Of a stretch of DNA of 64,000 nt, positions 16,151 through 25,572 are shown piece after piece. Source of the stretch: Flavobacterium flabelliforme (GTDB lineage: Bacteria > Bacteroidota > Bacteroidia > Flavobacteriales > Flavobacteriaceae); contig NZ_JAGFBU010000001.1 of the NCBI RefSeq assembly GCF_017948675.1, positions 372,001 through 436,000 on the forward strand. Direction: 5' to 3'. The position numbers were made by a program, and so were the translations under genes. The notes beneath the pieces were generated by a model that was not told the DNA's origin, did no database searches, and worked only from the letters and a program-made list of their open reading frames with translations. Positions within the stretch are counted from its first letter, which is position 1; each line of letters begins with the position of its first letter.

Positions 16151-17689
16151 TTAATTTATTCTTTTTCCTAAAGCCAAAAGATTTTTGGCATAAAACAGCG
16201 ATTTTTTAAATTGAATATTTTTGTATGGAATACGTACTAATCGGTATAAAAAAGAAGTTTTTTTTCCTTTGAAAAGATATAAAAAAAAATGCTTTTTCTT
16301 ATATTCAATAACTTGTTGCGGAGTAAAATGTTTTAGGATTCCATATAGTACCGTAGGGCTTGGAACAGGCTTAATTGTTTTTACTGGAACTTCTAATTCC
16401 CATGCTTGAGCCTTTCTCTTCTTACCAGTAACTTTAGCTTCAAGCCCCCAAAATCGATAACCTCCAACTGGTGGTTTGAGATGTAAATTTACCGAAAATG
16501 GATTATGTAAAACTGTAACACCTATTTTTGATAATGACATTCCAAAATCGCTATCCTCTCCATAACCGCCATCAAAATTAACATCGTTTCCATGTAATTG
16601 CGAAACAAATTCCTTTTTTACACAGGAATTAGCATTACTAAACATTTGCGCACTACCAGCAATCCATCTTTTATTGCCTAGTATCTTTAATTTATTTTTT
16701 AAATCTTGTAAATCTTGATTTTGATGATCTGCTCTTATATCCAATCCATTACATGCTCCTGAATTATTGGTTTGTAGAAAACGAATATGATTTTCTATAA
16801 AATCAGATGGAATTCGAATATCATCATCTCCAAAAACAATATAATCACAATTACACAAGTCAATAGCTTCATTTCTTGCTCGACAACTACCTTTAGATTC
16901 TTGCCACTTTACAATTAACTCGAATGGATATTCTTTTTCTTGATATAGACTTTCATTCCGATCAATTTCTGGAGTAGCATCAACTACAACTACTTGAGTA
17001 ACTCGATAACTTTGATTCGCCAAATCTTTCAACAATTGTAAAGTATAATCTTGACGAAACATTGTTGGTATTATATAACTTACTGATGGATTATCAACAA
17101 TAGGTTTTAATTCTTTAGGCTTTACTATTGGCTTAAATAAGATTTTATTAAACCTGTTTTTTGCGTAAAAAAAAGCACTCCATTCGGTAAATTTCCAAAA
17201 ACCTTGTCTGTAAATCATATACAAAGAATGCTCAAGCTTAAAATTTTTGATAAAAAAAGTATATCGATCTCGTACCGATATGTTTATGTTTTCTTTTTCA
17301 TTACTAGCAAATAAACCTTTTGCATACAATGAAACAGCACCAGAGTTTCTAATCGCATTATATCCAAAATCTAGTGCCTGTATTTGCGGATTCGTATAAT
17401 CATTATCAAACCCATTTAGTGTTTCCCAAACTGATTTTCGAACAGCAAAATGATTGGGATTAATTCTCCAGCTTACACATTCGTCCAAATTGTCAAAATC
17501 ATTAATATACCAAAAAAAAACTGCTGTTTGATACACTAATTCCGTAAATGCATTTTTATAACCCTGTTCAAAAGAACTATGCCAAATATCTCCAGATCCA
17601 TTTGAAAGCTGTTCTAATTTTTCAAAATCGGGATTCCCATTATATAATATAATTTCTCCTGAATCTGTCATATATTCTTTTAATATCAT
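16151..17689 (-). CDS. Two-part glycosyltransferase with a C-terminal GT2 domain
   Basis: A 512-residue protein with two parts. Residues from about 205 form a complete GT2 domain: VSYIIPTMFRQDYTLQL, a DDD metal site in YIVFGDDDIRIP, and GGYGEDSDFGMSL. Residues 1-200 look like the acceptor half of another GT2 enzyme (NHFAVRKSVWETLNGFDNDY) without the nucleotide-binding start. The start codon overlaps the previous gene by 4 bases, so the missing half is not lost to a nearby frameshift. It may be a fusion with a degenerate first domain. Confidence 0.82.
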   Translation of the reverse strand: MILKEYMTDSGEIILYNGNPDFEKLEQLSNGSGDIWHSSFEQGYKNAFTELVYQTAVFFWYINDFDNLDECVSWRINPNHFAVRKSVWETLNGFDNDYTNPQIQALDFGYNAIRNSGAVSLYAKGLFASNEKENINISVRDRYTFFIKNFKLEHSLYMIYRQGFWKFTEWSAFFYAKNRFNKILFKPIVKPKELKPIVDNPSVSYIIPTMFRQDYTLQLLKDLANQSYRVTQVVVVDATPEIDRNESLYQEKEYPFELIVKWQESKGSCRARNEAIDLCNCDYIVFGDDDIRIPSDFIENHIRFLQTNNSGACNGLDIRADHQNQDLQDLKNKLKILGNKRWIAGSAQMFSNANSCVKKEFVSQLHGNDVNFDGGYGEDSDFGMSLSKIGVTVLHNPFSVNLHLKPPVGGYRFWGLEAKVTGKKRKAQAWELEVPVKTIKPVPSPTVLYGILKHFTPQQVIEYKKKHFFLYLFKGKKTSFLYRLVRIPYKNIQFKKSLFYAKNLLALGKRIN

Positions 17690-18828
17690 TTTCTTGAGAA
17701 TTGTTTATAAAAAGCCAAACTTTGTTTTGCCACAACCGAAATACTGAATTTTTCTATTACTTTTTTTCTTGCTGCAATTCCAAACTCTTGACATAGTTTT
17801 GAATTAATTAGCAATGTATTAATTTTTGAAGCGTATTCCATATGATTTTCAGGAATAACTAAAAAACCGTTCACTCCATCATCAATTACTTCTGTTCCCC
17901 AACCGATATTAGAAGCTACAATGGCTTTTTGCATCGCCATAGCTTCTAGCCAAGATACCGGTAATGCCTCAGCAAATGTGGGAAAAACACAAACCGTTGC
18001 AGCTGAAATATGCCTATTTATTTCTGGGTAAGGAACACTCCCTAAATAAGTAACATTAGAGGATGCCTCTTTAGTAAATAATTTCCGCATCATTTCCCAG
18101 GTCGATTTGTTTCCGGTAATAATATCTGGAACGTCTTTACCTACCAAAATTAACTGCGCTAATGGATTCTTACGAATAACTTCATTAAAAATAAAAGGAA
18201 GTTCTAACAAGCCTTTTTTTCTAATTAGACTTCCAAAATATAAAATCGTATTTTCATTTTTAGAGTTACTTGCAACAAAAGAATTAGTATCTATAGCATT
18301 AGGAATATTCGTGAATTTTTTTTTAATGCCAAAAATTTCATTTGTCAAATTGGCTGTAAACTGGCTTACCGAAAGCAAACCATCTGCTTTTAATAATGCT
18401 CTTTTTTCATGAAATTTATTTATCCATTTTACAGGACGATTGTCTAAATGACAAAAATAGGTATCAGAACCATTTAATCGAATTATAACAGGACACAGGT
18501 GAGGTTGTATAAATGAGGTGATGCCCGTCCAATCTGGGGCCTCGACGATATCTATTTTTTTTTCTAGATAAAGTTTATTGATTATTCCTTGTATTTTTTT
18601 TCGAGTAAAATACCAAGAAAGCCCTTTAATTTTTTTATTTTTTATCTGTTGAATACAAATCCCATTGTCATCAAAAATAGCGTCTTCTTTTTGTCCATAC
18701 ACTAAAACACGTACCGAACATCCTTCTAACAAAAGTCCTTTTGCTAGATTTTTAATACTCGTCCCAATTCCTCCAGAATTGCCTGTTTTAGCATGAGGAT
18801 ATTCTGGGGTTAGAAAAGCTATTTTCAT
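17686..18828 (-). CDS. Glycosyltransferase family 4
   Basis: A 380-residue GT-B enzyme. It opens MKIAFLTPEYPHAKTGNSGG with the glycine-rich acceptor-domain loop of GT4, continues with NTILYFGSLIRKKGLLEL, and has an intact EX7E motif in FAEALPVSWLE. It is translationally coupled to the downstream two-part GT2 gene. Substrate unknown. Confidence 0.9.
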   Translation of the reverse strand: MKIAFLTPEYPHAKTGNSGGIGTSIKNLAKGLLLEGCSVRVLVYGQKEDAIFDDNGICIQQIKNKKIKGLSWYFTRKKIQGIINKLYLEKKIDIVEAPDWTGITSFIQPHLCPVIIRLNGSDTYFCHLDNRPVKWINKFHEKRALLKADGLLSVSQFTANLTNEIFGIKKKFTNIPNAIDTNSFVASNSKNENTILYFGSLIRKKGLLELPFIFNEVIRKNPLAQLILVGKDVPDIITGNKSTWEMMRKLFTKEASSNVTYLGSVPYPEINRHISAATVCVFPTFAEALPVSWLEAMAMQKAIVASNIGWGTEVIDDGVNGFLVIPENHMEYASKINTLLINSKLCQEFGIAARKKVIEKFSISVVAKQSLAFYKQFSRK

Positions 18829-18894
18829 TTTGTTTGATAATTAAAAACTAAATTGTACAGTACTTTAATAAAATAATGTATTCGACAATAATAT

Positions 18895-19776
18895 CTATTT
18901 TTTTATAAAAAAATCATTAAGAATTCGAGTCGTAAAAAGTCGCGCGCCTGCATCATTCATATGCCCGCATGAAGAGAAATATTGATCGCCTTCTACAGCA
19001 TTTTCATAGTTATGAATTTCGGGATATATTTTTTTAACTTTCTCAAAATAATCCAATCCTTTTGTATTACTGCACATCGGCGTCATTACGGCAATTAAAT
19101 TGATGTGATTTTCAGCACAAATTTTCTTGATCTCATCATAATATTTATTTTGAATCGGCTTAAGAGCTCTGATATCATTTTTCATATTTCCTTTTTTATT
19201 TTTTGATAAGGAATAGAACCCCAAATTTTCTAAAACATTAGTCTTTTTATGAATTGCAGTGTAAAATACTTCTCTAAAACCAATTTTATTTTCATATTTT
19301 ATATATCGATAAAACGGTATATAATACAAGGCATCAAAATCCTCTTCTGACATAAAGTGCTCTTTAATAACATTTGAATTATGAATGTAGGGCAGAAACT
19401 TAGCGGAAACACCTTCCGATTGTTTAAAATTAGCTATACTTAAATCTGCGTCAAGAATTATATTTTTAATCTTATATTTTCTTTCGATCATTAATTTTAA
19501 AAGTAATGATGTCTCAAATAAATGACTACCACTTATTCCAAAGTTAAATGTTTTCAGTCCTTTATCTTCGAACATTTGAGATACAAAATGATTATTAGCT
19601 CTAGACGATCCTAAAATAATTACATCATATTTCTCAGGACCTGAATTAAAGACAGTTTCTATTTTACCCCTATTCTTGGATTGCAAGAAAACTAAGGTAT
19701 ATAAACCATCTAAAATTACCAAAGACAAAAAAAGGACGCCTATTATTTTAACTAAATAAATTAAAAAATTTTTCAT
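18895..19776 (-). CDS. Membrane-anchored SGNH-like protein, partner of the MBOAT acyltransferase
   Basis: A 293-residue protein with one N-terminal membrane helix (about 5-30) and an extracytoplasmic domain. YDVIILGSSRANNHF holds the SGNH block I serine (S57), and SCGHMNDAGA near 269-278 looks like block V with H272. The Asp expected three residues before that His appears to be Ser. The gene overlaps the MBOAT gene by one base (TAATG), as in AlgI-AlgJ/X and similar pairs that move acetyl groups across the membrane onto a glycan. Its own role (transfer or esterase) is inferred only. Confidence 0.7.
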   Translation of the reverse strand: MKNFLIYLVKIIGVLFLSLVILDGLYTLVFLQSKNRGKIETVFNSGPEKYDVIILGSSRANNHFVSQMFEDKGLKTFNFGISGSHLFETSLLLKLMIERKYKIKNIILDADLSIANFKQSEGVSAKFLPYIHNSNVIKEHFMSEEDFDALYYIPFYRYIKYENKIGFREVFYTAIHKKTNVLENLGFYSLSKNKKGNMKNDIRALKPIQNKYYDEIKKICAENHINLIAVMTPMCSNTKGLDYFEKVKKIYPEIHNYENAVEGDQYFSSCGHMNDAGARLFTTRILNDFFIKK

Positions 19777-21209
19777 TAAAACTGAAAATATATAAATTCT
19801 TTATAATCTGAAAAGGTTCCAAAAGCAGCAATTGCTACCATTGCTAACGCTAATTTAAGTAAACTCCATTTTCCTGAAATGGGTTCTACTTGTGTTCTAG
19901 AACGCCATTCAATCAAAACGAATACAAAAATCATACTAACTAATTCATAATTACTACGATCATTGGCTAAGAATTGGAAATTAAATTCACGATTGGTAAA
20001 CATCCTCTTTATATAACTGAAAGCTTCGCCGATTGATTTTGCTCTAAAAAAGATCCAAGCAAAGCAAGTTATCGCAAAAGTGATTACAATATTAAAAAAA
20101 ATGTTGACCGATTTTAAATCCCAATTTAATGAAACCATTTCTATATTAGAACGGTTCTTTTTTAATAGCAATAAGGGCAAAAAATAAAGCGCATTGATGA
20201 AACCCCAAACGATGAAAGTCCAATTGGCGCCGTGCCAAAATCCACTCACTAAAAAAATGATAAACGTATTTCGAATTTTCATCGCCATTCCACCACTACT
20301 TCCTCCTAACGGAATGTATAAATAATCCCGAAACCAAGAAGATAATGAAATGTGCCAACGACGCCAAAATTCGGCTATATCTCGAGAGAAATAAGGGTAA
20401 TTAAAATTGCGTAATAAATCGATACCAAATAATTTAGACATTCCCAGTGCCATATCCGAATAACCAGAGAAATCACCATATATCTGGAAGGCAAAATAGA
20501 CCGCGCCCAATAGTAATGATAGGGAATTCATGGAGGAATAATTATCAAAAATTGCGTTGGCATAAGTAGCGCAAGTATCTGCAATTACCACCTTTTTGAC
20601 TAATCCCCAAATAAACTGAAAAATTCCTTCTTTAGCCTTTTGATAATTAAACTCTCGTTTTATTTTTACTTGTGGTAATAAATGCGTGGCTCTTTCTATG
20701 GGACCTGCCACCAATAATGGAAAGTAACTTACAAATAAAGAGTAATCAACAAAGTTGTATTCGGCTTTAATCCTTTTTAAATAAATATCGATTACATACG
20801 ATAAACCGTGAAAAGTATAAAAAGAAATCCCAACAGGAAGAATAACATTGAGTAACAAAGGGCTTGTTTGCAAGCCGAATCCGTTGAGTAAATCCGAAAA
20901 GGAATCTGCAAAGAAATTATAATATTTAAATACACCTAAAAAACCAAGATTGACACTGATACTTAACCAAAACCAAAATTTTCGAATACTTTCTTTTTTG
21001 GCTTTCTCAATTTGAATACCTGTATAATAATCTAAAAATGTAGAGAATACTAACAGAAATAAAAAACGCCAATCCCAACAGGAATAAAAATAATAACTCG
21101 CTATGATTAATAGCGCATTTTGAGTGCTTTTGTTTTTATTGAAAACAAACCAATACAAGATAAAAACAATAGGCAGAAAAATAGCAAAAGCAAAGGAATT
21201 GAAAAACAT
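19776..21209 (-). CDS. MBOAT family O-acyltransferase
   Basis: A 477-residue polytopic membrane protein of the AlgI/DltB-type MBOAT family. The signature regions are all seen: PVGISFYTFHGLSYVID, FWRRWHISLSSWFRDYLYIP (about 281-300) and SGFWHGANW with the conserved H326. These enzymes draw an acyl group from the cytoplasm for modification of exported polysaccharides. Coupling to the SGNH-like gene and its place among glycosyltransferases point to O-acetylation of the cluster's glycan. Confidence 0.93.
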   Translation of the reverse strand: MFFNSFAFAIFLPIVFILYWFVFNKNKSTQNALLIIASYYFYSCWDWRFLFLLVFSTFLDYYTGIQIEKAKKESIRKFWFWLSISVNLGFLGVFKYYNFFADSFSDLLNGFGLQTSPLLLNVILPVGISFYTFHGLSYVIDIYLKRIKAEYNFVDYSLFVSYFPLLVAGPIERATHLLPQVKIKREFNYQKAKEGIFQFIWGLVKKVVIADTCATYANAIFDNYSSMNSLSLLLGAVYFAFQIYGDFSGYSDMALGMSKLFGIDLLRNFNYPYFSRDIAEFWRRWHISLSSWFRDYLYIPLGGSSGGMAMKIRNTFIIFLVSGFWHGANWTFIVWGFINALYFLPLLLLKKNRSNIEMVSLNWDLKSVNIFFNIVITFAITCFAWIFFRAKSIGEAFSYIKRMFTNREFNFQFLANDRSNYELVSMIFVFVLIEWRSRTQVEPISGKWSLLKLALAMVAIAAFGTFSDYKEFIYFQF

Positions 21210-21231
21210 CTTGTCGTAGTATTGAACTTTA

Positions 21232-22305
21232 TTAAATGATTTTAAAATGATTGTCGACCATGCTATCTAATGAAAAAGCTTTCTCAATTAATGTTCTGGT
21301 ATTTTGAGTAATTTTAAAATCGCCCAAATATACTTTTTTTATTACGTTTTCTAAGGAATCAATATCTTTAGCTTTGATAATAAAACCATTTACAGTATTG
21401 GTAATTACTTCCTCATTACCGCCTACATTTGTGGTAATTACCGGTACATTTGCTGCCAAACTTTCTAATACAGAAAGACTAAAGCATTCCATGTGAGTGG
21501 GTTGTAGCATGTAATCATACTGACAAAATATTTCTTTTAAATTGGGTTGACTTCCCATAAATTGAAAATTATCAGTTAATTTTTTTTCTTTAATTAATTC
21601 AATCAATTTCTCTTTATAAGGTCCTTCACCAAAAATGGCTATTTTAATTTCATTTTTAATTTCATCAGGCAAAAGCATCACGGCTTGTACTAAATCCTGA
21701 ATCCCTTTGGACGCTCTTAAGTGAGAAGCAACCATAAAAGTAGGTTTGAACTTATTTCTCTCGGTTCTTACTTTTATATCATTTATTAAAACTCCATTAT
21801 AAATAGGAATTGTTTTATTTTTTAAACCACTACCAAAGTCTTTTAAAATCTCATTCACGGTATAATTAGAAACACCTACAAATAAATCTATGTATTTAGA
21901 AAACAAAATTCCTTTTAGTCTTTTCTGGAGTCTTTTTTTGAAAGGATATCCGTTAATAGGCCTTGGATTGTGATCTACTACAATAATTTTGGCTGTAGTT
22001 TTTTGTTTAATTTTATAAAAAAAAGGAGTACATAATTCTATAAAATGAGTAATTATAGACTCATAGTTAGAACTGTTTTGAGTGCAATGATTTAGAAAAA
22101 AAGATTCTATGCTTTTCGCTTTATTTTCAAAAATAGTAAGTTTTGCATAATCGCCATGGCTGGATTGGTTTGGAAAAAACCAATCGACCTGAATGTTATT
22201 CTGTTTACATTTTGCATCAAACTGCCAAAAAAAATAATCCATGCCGCCTACTCGCTCGGGCAAGAGTTCGTAATTACAAAGAACCGCTATTTTTCTTGAC
22301 TCCAT
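21232..22305 (-). CDS. Glycosyltransferase family 4
   Basis: A 357-residue GT-B enzyme. KPTFMVASHLRASKGIQDLV marks the donor domain, and the EX7E motif is intact in THMECFSLSVLE. The gene overlaps the upstream 466-residue glycosyltransferase gene by 19 bases, a long overlap that implies tight coupling. Sugar specificity unknown. Confidence 0.9.
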   Translation of the reverse strand: MESRKIAVLCNYELLPERVGGMDYFFWQFDAKCKQNNIQVDWFFPNQSSHGDYAKLTIFENKAKSIESFFLNHCTQNSSNYESIITHFIELCTPFFYKIKQKTTAKIIVVDHNPRPINGYPFKKRLQKRLKGILFSKYIDLFVGVSNYTVNEILKDFGSGLKNKTIPIYNGVLINDIKVRTERNKFKPTFMVASHLRASKGIQDLVQAVMLLPDEIKNEIKIAIFGEGPYKEKLIELIKEKKLTDNFQFMGSQPNLKEIFCQYDYMLQPTHMECFSLSVLESLAANVPVITTNVGGNEEVITNTVNGFIIKAKDIDSLENVIKKVYLGDFKITQNTRTLIEKAFSLDSMVDNHFKII

Positions 22306-23687
22306 TTTCTTAAAATTGTTGCAATTCGTTTAGAAGTTCCTTCTAGCGGTTTTCCGATTTGTAAGTTATTAAAATCTTTTCTTTCTCTACTTTTATCATC
22401 TCCATCTGATAAAATTTTATTGATTGCATTCAAAAAGCTCTCTTCATTTGTAACTATCTCACTAGCTTTAGAATCAACTAACTTTCTCAAATGCTCATAT
22501 TTCAGAAACTTTTGGTCATCAAACATACAGTTTATAGTATTTCCAAAAACTGGATTGATAACAGGTTTATCAAAAATAAAAGCATCTAAAGTTATTGTTG
22601 ATAAAACATTAATATTAAACTCACAATGCTGTAGTAAAGTTTTTAGATCATCTAAGTCTTGAACAGATGGGACTCGCTGTGTCCAAGCTTCTTGGTGTCC
22701 ATATCTTGTTATAGTCCAATCTGGAAAATTCCATTTAATAAATTCATATTTTTCTGCAATTTCCTTGAATCTATCCGGATCCTCAGCTGGCGAAGTCCTT
22801 ACAATAAGATTAACCTCTTTCTTTAATTTATTAGTTTGAATAAAATTAGCTAATAAATCAAGGTAAATTGGATCATTTTCGCTACTTGAATCATTACAAG
22901 TAAAAAATACAATTGGCTTTTTGCTGTCAAGATTAAATTTTTTTATTAAACTTTCTTTAGCATATCCAACTTTTGCATAAGTAAAAGGCTCAAATTGTGG
23001 TGTTCCAACAACTTCTACTTGATGCTGTTTTACCGATTTATAAAAGGTTAATAATTCAGTTTTCATTAAGTTACTCCAAACAAGATAATTATCAAAATTT
23101 CCAGCCATTCTTCCCTTAGATGCTAAATTATCCCAACTAAAAATGAAAGTAGCCGTTTTTATATTTTGTTTTTGAGCGACAAAAATCAATGGAGCGATAA
23201 AAGGAGGTCTTTGATGTGTAAAGAATAATAATGTTATTTTATTGTCTTTTAATAATTCTTCGTATTGTTTAGTTACTTTATTGTTTTTAAAGGAATTTTG
23301 TTGCCAATAATTATATCTCAATATCCATTTTTCAGAATGGAATAGGGATGTGAATTTTATAATAAATCTAGTTGCATAACCTCGATTGGATTTTGATTTC
23401 GTTTTATTGCTATTGAAATTATCTTGAATACCAAAATTATTGTTTTTATTCAATTGTAAGTGAGCTACTTCTTTAGCTTTTCTAAAAAACCAATTTTTAA
23501 ATTTTTCAGTAAAAACATCTAATTCAATTATTTCACATTTCAAATTCAAATCATCATAAACTGATTTTGGTAAACAGGAAAAAATTATAACGTTATCAAA
23601 ATTAGATTTTGCTTCTTCAATAAATTCTGTTAATATATAATTTCGAAAACCAACACCATCTGTAATTACAATACCTAAGTTTTTCAT
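22287..23687 (-). CDS. Putative GT-B glycosyltransferase of an unfamiliar family
   Basis: A 466-residue protein I cannot assign to a named family. It begins MKNLGIVITDGVGFRNYILT. It has a Rossmann-like first half (TLLFFTHQRPPFIAP, TATFIFSWDNLASKGR) and a second half with KPIVFFTCNDSS and VLSTITLDAFIFDKPVINPV, the latter resembling the end of GT-B nucleotide-sugar sites where a Ser/Thr-rich loop meets the donor. No EX7E or DxD motif is clear. A truncated paralogue start survives at 25495-25572. Given a Neu5Ac pathway without a known sialyltransferase, this gene is one candidate, but that is speculative. Confidence 0.6.
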   Translation of the reverse strand: MKNLGIVITDGVGFRNYILTEFIEEAKSNFDNVIIFSCLPKSVYDDLNLKCEIIELDVFTEKFKNWFFRKAKEVAHLQLNKNNNFGIQDNFNSNKTKSKSNRGYATRFIIKFTSLFHSEKWILRYNYWQQNSFKNNKVTKQYEELLKDNKITLLFFTHQRPPFIAPLIFVAQKQNIKTATFIFSWDNLASKGRMAGNFDNYLVWSNLMKTELLTFYKSVKQHQVEVVGTPQFEPFTYAKVGYAKESLIKKFNLDSKKPIVFFTCNDSSSENDPIYLDLLANFIQTNKLKKEVNLIVRTSPAEDPDRFKEIAEKYEFIKWNFPDWTITRYGHQEAWTQRVPSVQDLDDLKTLLQHCEFNINVLSTITLDAFIFDKPVINPVFGNTINCMFDDQKFLKYEHLRKLVDSKASEIVTNEESFLNAINKILSDGDDKSRERKDFNNLQIGKPLEGTSKRIATILRKWSQEK

Positions 23688-23693
23688 GATTTC

Positions 23694-24530
23694 TTATATA
23701 ATACTTCCTACTCTTCCATGATCGGAATGAGATCTTTTTATAATAAATTCTTTGCATAATGGTTCCTCAGAAAGAAAGGTAACATCACAAAAATAATTTT
23801 CTTCTAATGGATTTAATCGCCAAGGCACAACCGATTTAAAATCTAAAACCCAACCATTCTTCTCCAAATCTATAGTTTTTAAATCATTCCATGAAGTAAT
23901 ATAATCCATCCAATTATATCCTATTTCCCAAACCTTATTTTCTAATTTCTGCAAATTATCAAATGAAACTACTCGCAAACCTCCAACGTTTTCTTGACTA
24001 ACTGCTTCAGAATCTCCGTTCAATATTATTCCTTTTATTGAAGGTTGCTGAAAATAATGAGAATCTTTATTTTTGAAGTTTTTAATATCAACTTGAACCT
24101 CTGAGCAAACATTCTTTAAACTTATATCTTTTAAATTTGGATTTATTTTAACATAACGAACCAAATCATAATATCTAATCCAGCGCATATTTTTATATAA
24201 GCCTAATCCAGCTTCATTAGCTGAAGTTGCCGCTAATGGATAATAATCGCGAGCAAGGTCATATAGTCTTCCTAAAATCCCTTTGCCTCTAAATTCCTCA
24301 GTTAGATAAACATTAATAATCCAAGCTATGTTTCCTTGAAAATTTGCTCCAACATGTCCTACTATTTCATTATTAGTATTTAAGCAAATAAATGAACGAC
24401 CATATTTAGGATTTCCGTACTGCCATTCCCAAAATAATTTGTTTTGTAATGGATGGTCATTTCTATAAATTTTAGTAAAAAAAATTAATAATTTTTCCCA
24501 ATCATCGATTATTGCTTCTCTTAAAATCAT
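23694..24530 (-). CDS. GNAT family acyltransferase
   Basis: A 278-residue protein with an N-terminal GNAT fold: MILREAIIDDWEKLLIFF, then INVYLTEEFRGKGILGRLY, whose RGKGIL is the acetyl-CoA pyrophosphate-binding motif A, and GLGLYKNMRWIRY (motif B). The last 120 residues are not recognised. It overlaps the deacetylase gene upstream by 4 bases, suggesting removal and replacement of an N-acyl group on the same sugar. Its substrate is unknown. Confidence 0.8.
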   Translation of the reverse strand: MILREAIIDDWEKLLIFFTKIYRNDHPLQNKLFWEWQYGNPKYGRSFICLNTNNEIVGHVGANFQGNIAWIINVYLTEEFRGKGILGRLYDLARDYYPLAATSANEAGLGLYKNMRWIRYYDLVRYVKINPNLKDISLKNVCSEVQVDIKNFKNKDSHYFQQPSIKGIILNGDSEAVSQENVGGLRVVSFDNLQKLENKVWEIGYNWMDYITSWNDLKTIDLEKNGWVLDFKSVVPWRLNPLEENYFCDVTFLSEEPLCKEFIIKRSHSDHGRVGSII

Positions 24531-25450
24531 AGCTCTTCCGATATTATATTCACATCAGATAAATCATTACAGTCATACCGATTTAAAAGAAGCTTATTAT
24601 TATTTTTATTATTACTACCTCTTGTTGTTGTAAATCCAAATTTATAGCCTACACTTTTTGCATTATTAGCAACCTCAGCATTACATGCGTCTGGTGTTCC
24701 GTAAGGATAAGATACCATAGAAATAGTTGACTGAGTTATTTTTTCGAAAAATAATTTAGAATTTTTAAGTTCAAATTCAATTTCTGTTTGAGACAATAAA
24801 CCAATTGGATAATGATTATGAGTGTGACTACCCAAAAAATTTCTTTTACTCAAATCAACAATCTCATTTTCACTCATATAAAGATTATTTAAAATTTCAC
24901 ATTCATCAAAATAAATATTAAAAATATTTTTTATTAATTTTTCTTGAAGAGAAAAATTAATTTTAAAATTAAGTAAATATTTAAGTGATGCATCCTCTGG
25001 ATTATCATAAACATATGTGCTTTTAGCTTTAATTAAATCAGACTTTGATAGCAAAAAGGATTGACCTTGATTATTCAAAATTTTAGTAAAATCTTTAGTC
25101 GATATAATGCTTCTCAACAAATGTATTTTATGAACTGTACTAACTTTTTTATCTTGAAAATTTCTTGAATTTGCAAAAAACATAGCAGGTATTCTTAATT
25201 TTTCTAAAATAGGCAAGGCAAATTTATATTGCTCTTTAAGACCGTCATCAAAAGTGACAAAAAAATATTTATTTTTTGAGTTTAAAATTTTATCGCTATT
25301 AATTATTAAATCATTAGCACTAATATAATCTCCTTGACTTTTTAAAGAAATTAACTGTTGTTCGAATAAATCTGGAGTAACTCCAAAAATACTTCGAAAT
25401 TTAGACGTAAAATCCTTCCTAATGTAATGATAATTAATAATTATTAACAT
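24527..25450 (-). CDS. Polysaccharide deacetylase (NodB homology)
   Basis: A 307-residue carbohydrate esterase family 4 protein without a clear signal peptide. FFVTFDDG gives the catalytic and metal Asp pair, LGSHTHNHYPIG gives the two metal His, and SYPYGTPD the substrate-groove motif. It removes N-acetyl or O-acetyl groups from sugars. Its ATGA overlap with the GNAT gene links the two steps. The 121 bases upstream contain a degenerate gene remnant (25495-25572). Confidence 0.88.
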   Translation of the reverse strand: MLIIINYHYIRKDFTSKFRSIFGVTPDLFEQQLISLKSQGDYISANDLIINSDKILNSKNKYFFVTFDDGLKEQYKFALPILEKLRIPAMFFANSRNFQDKKVSTVHKIHLLRSIISTKDFTKILNNQGQSFLLSKSDLIKAKSTYVYDNPEDASLKYLLNFKINFSLQEKLIKNIFNIYFDECEILNNLYMSENEIVDLSKRNFLGSHTHNHYPIGLLSQTEIEFELKNSKLFFEKITQSTISMVSYPYGTPDACNAEVANNAKSVGYKFGFTTTRGSNNKNNNKLLLNRYDCNDLSDVNIISEEL

Positions 25451-25494
25451 AAATAATAATATATGTAAAGATTAGTATTAATATAAAGTGATTT

Positions 25495-25572
25495 TTAGTT
25501 GATTTTACAATCACTTAGAATAAAATTTCTAAATCCTACTCCGTCTGTTATAACTATTGCTAGTTTTTTCAT
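25495..25572 (-). pseudogene. Truncated 5' remnant of a paralogue of the 466-residue glycosyltransferase
   Basis: An open frame of 25 codons reads MKKLAIVITDGVGFRNFILS and then stops after DCKIN. It matches the start of the gene at 22287-23687 (MKNLGIVITDGVGFRNYILT) at about 16 of the first 20 residues, while the DNA differs at most third positions. It therefore looks like an old paralogue whose body was deleted, not a recent copy. Its ATG overlaps the stop codon of the preceding gene (TAATG), the coupling expected of a former full-length operon gene. Confidence 0.75.
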
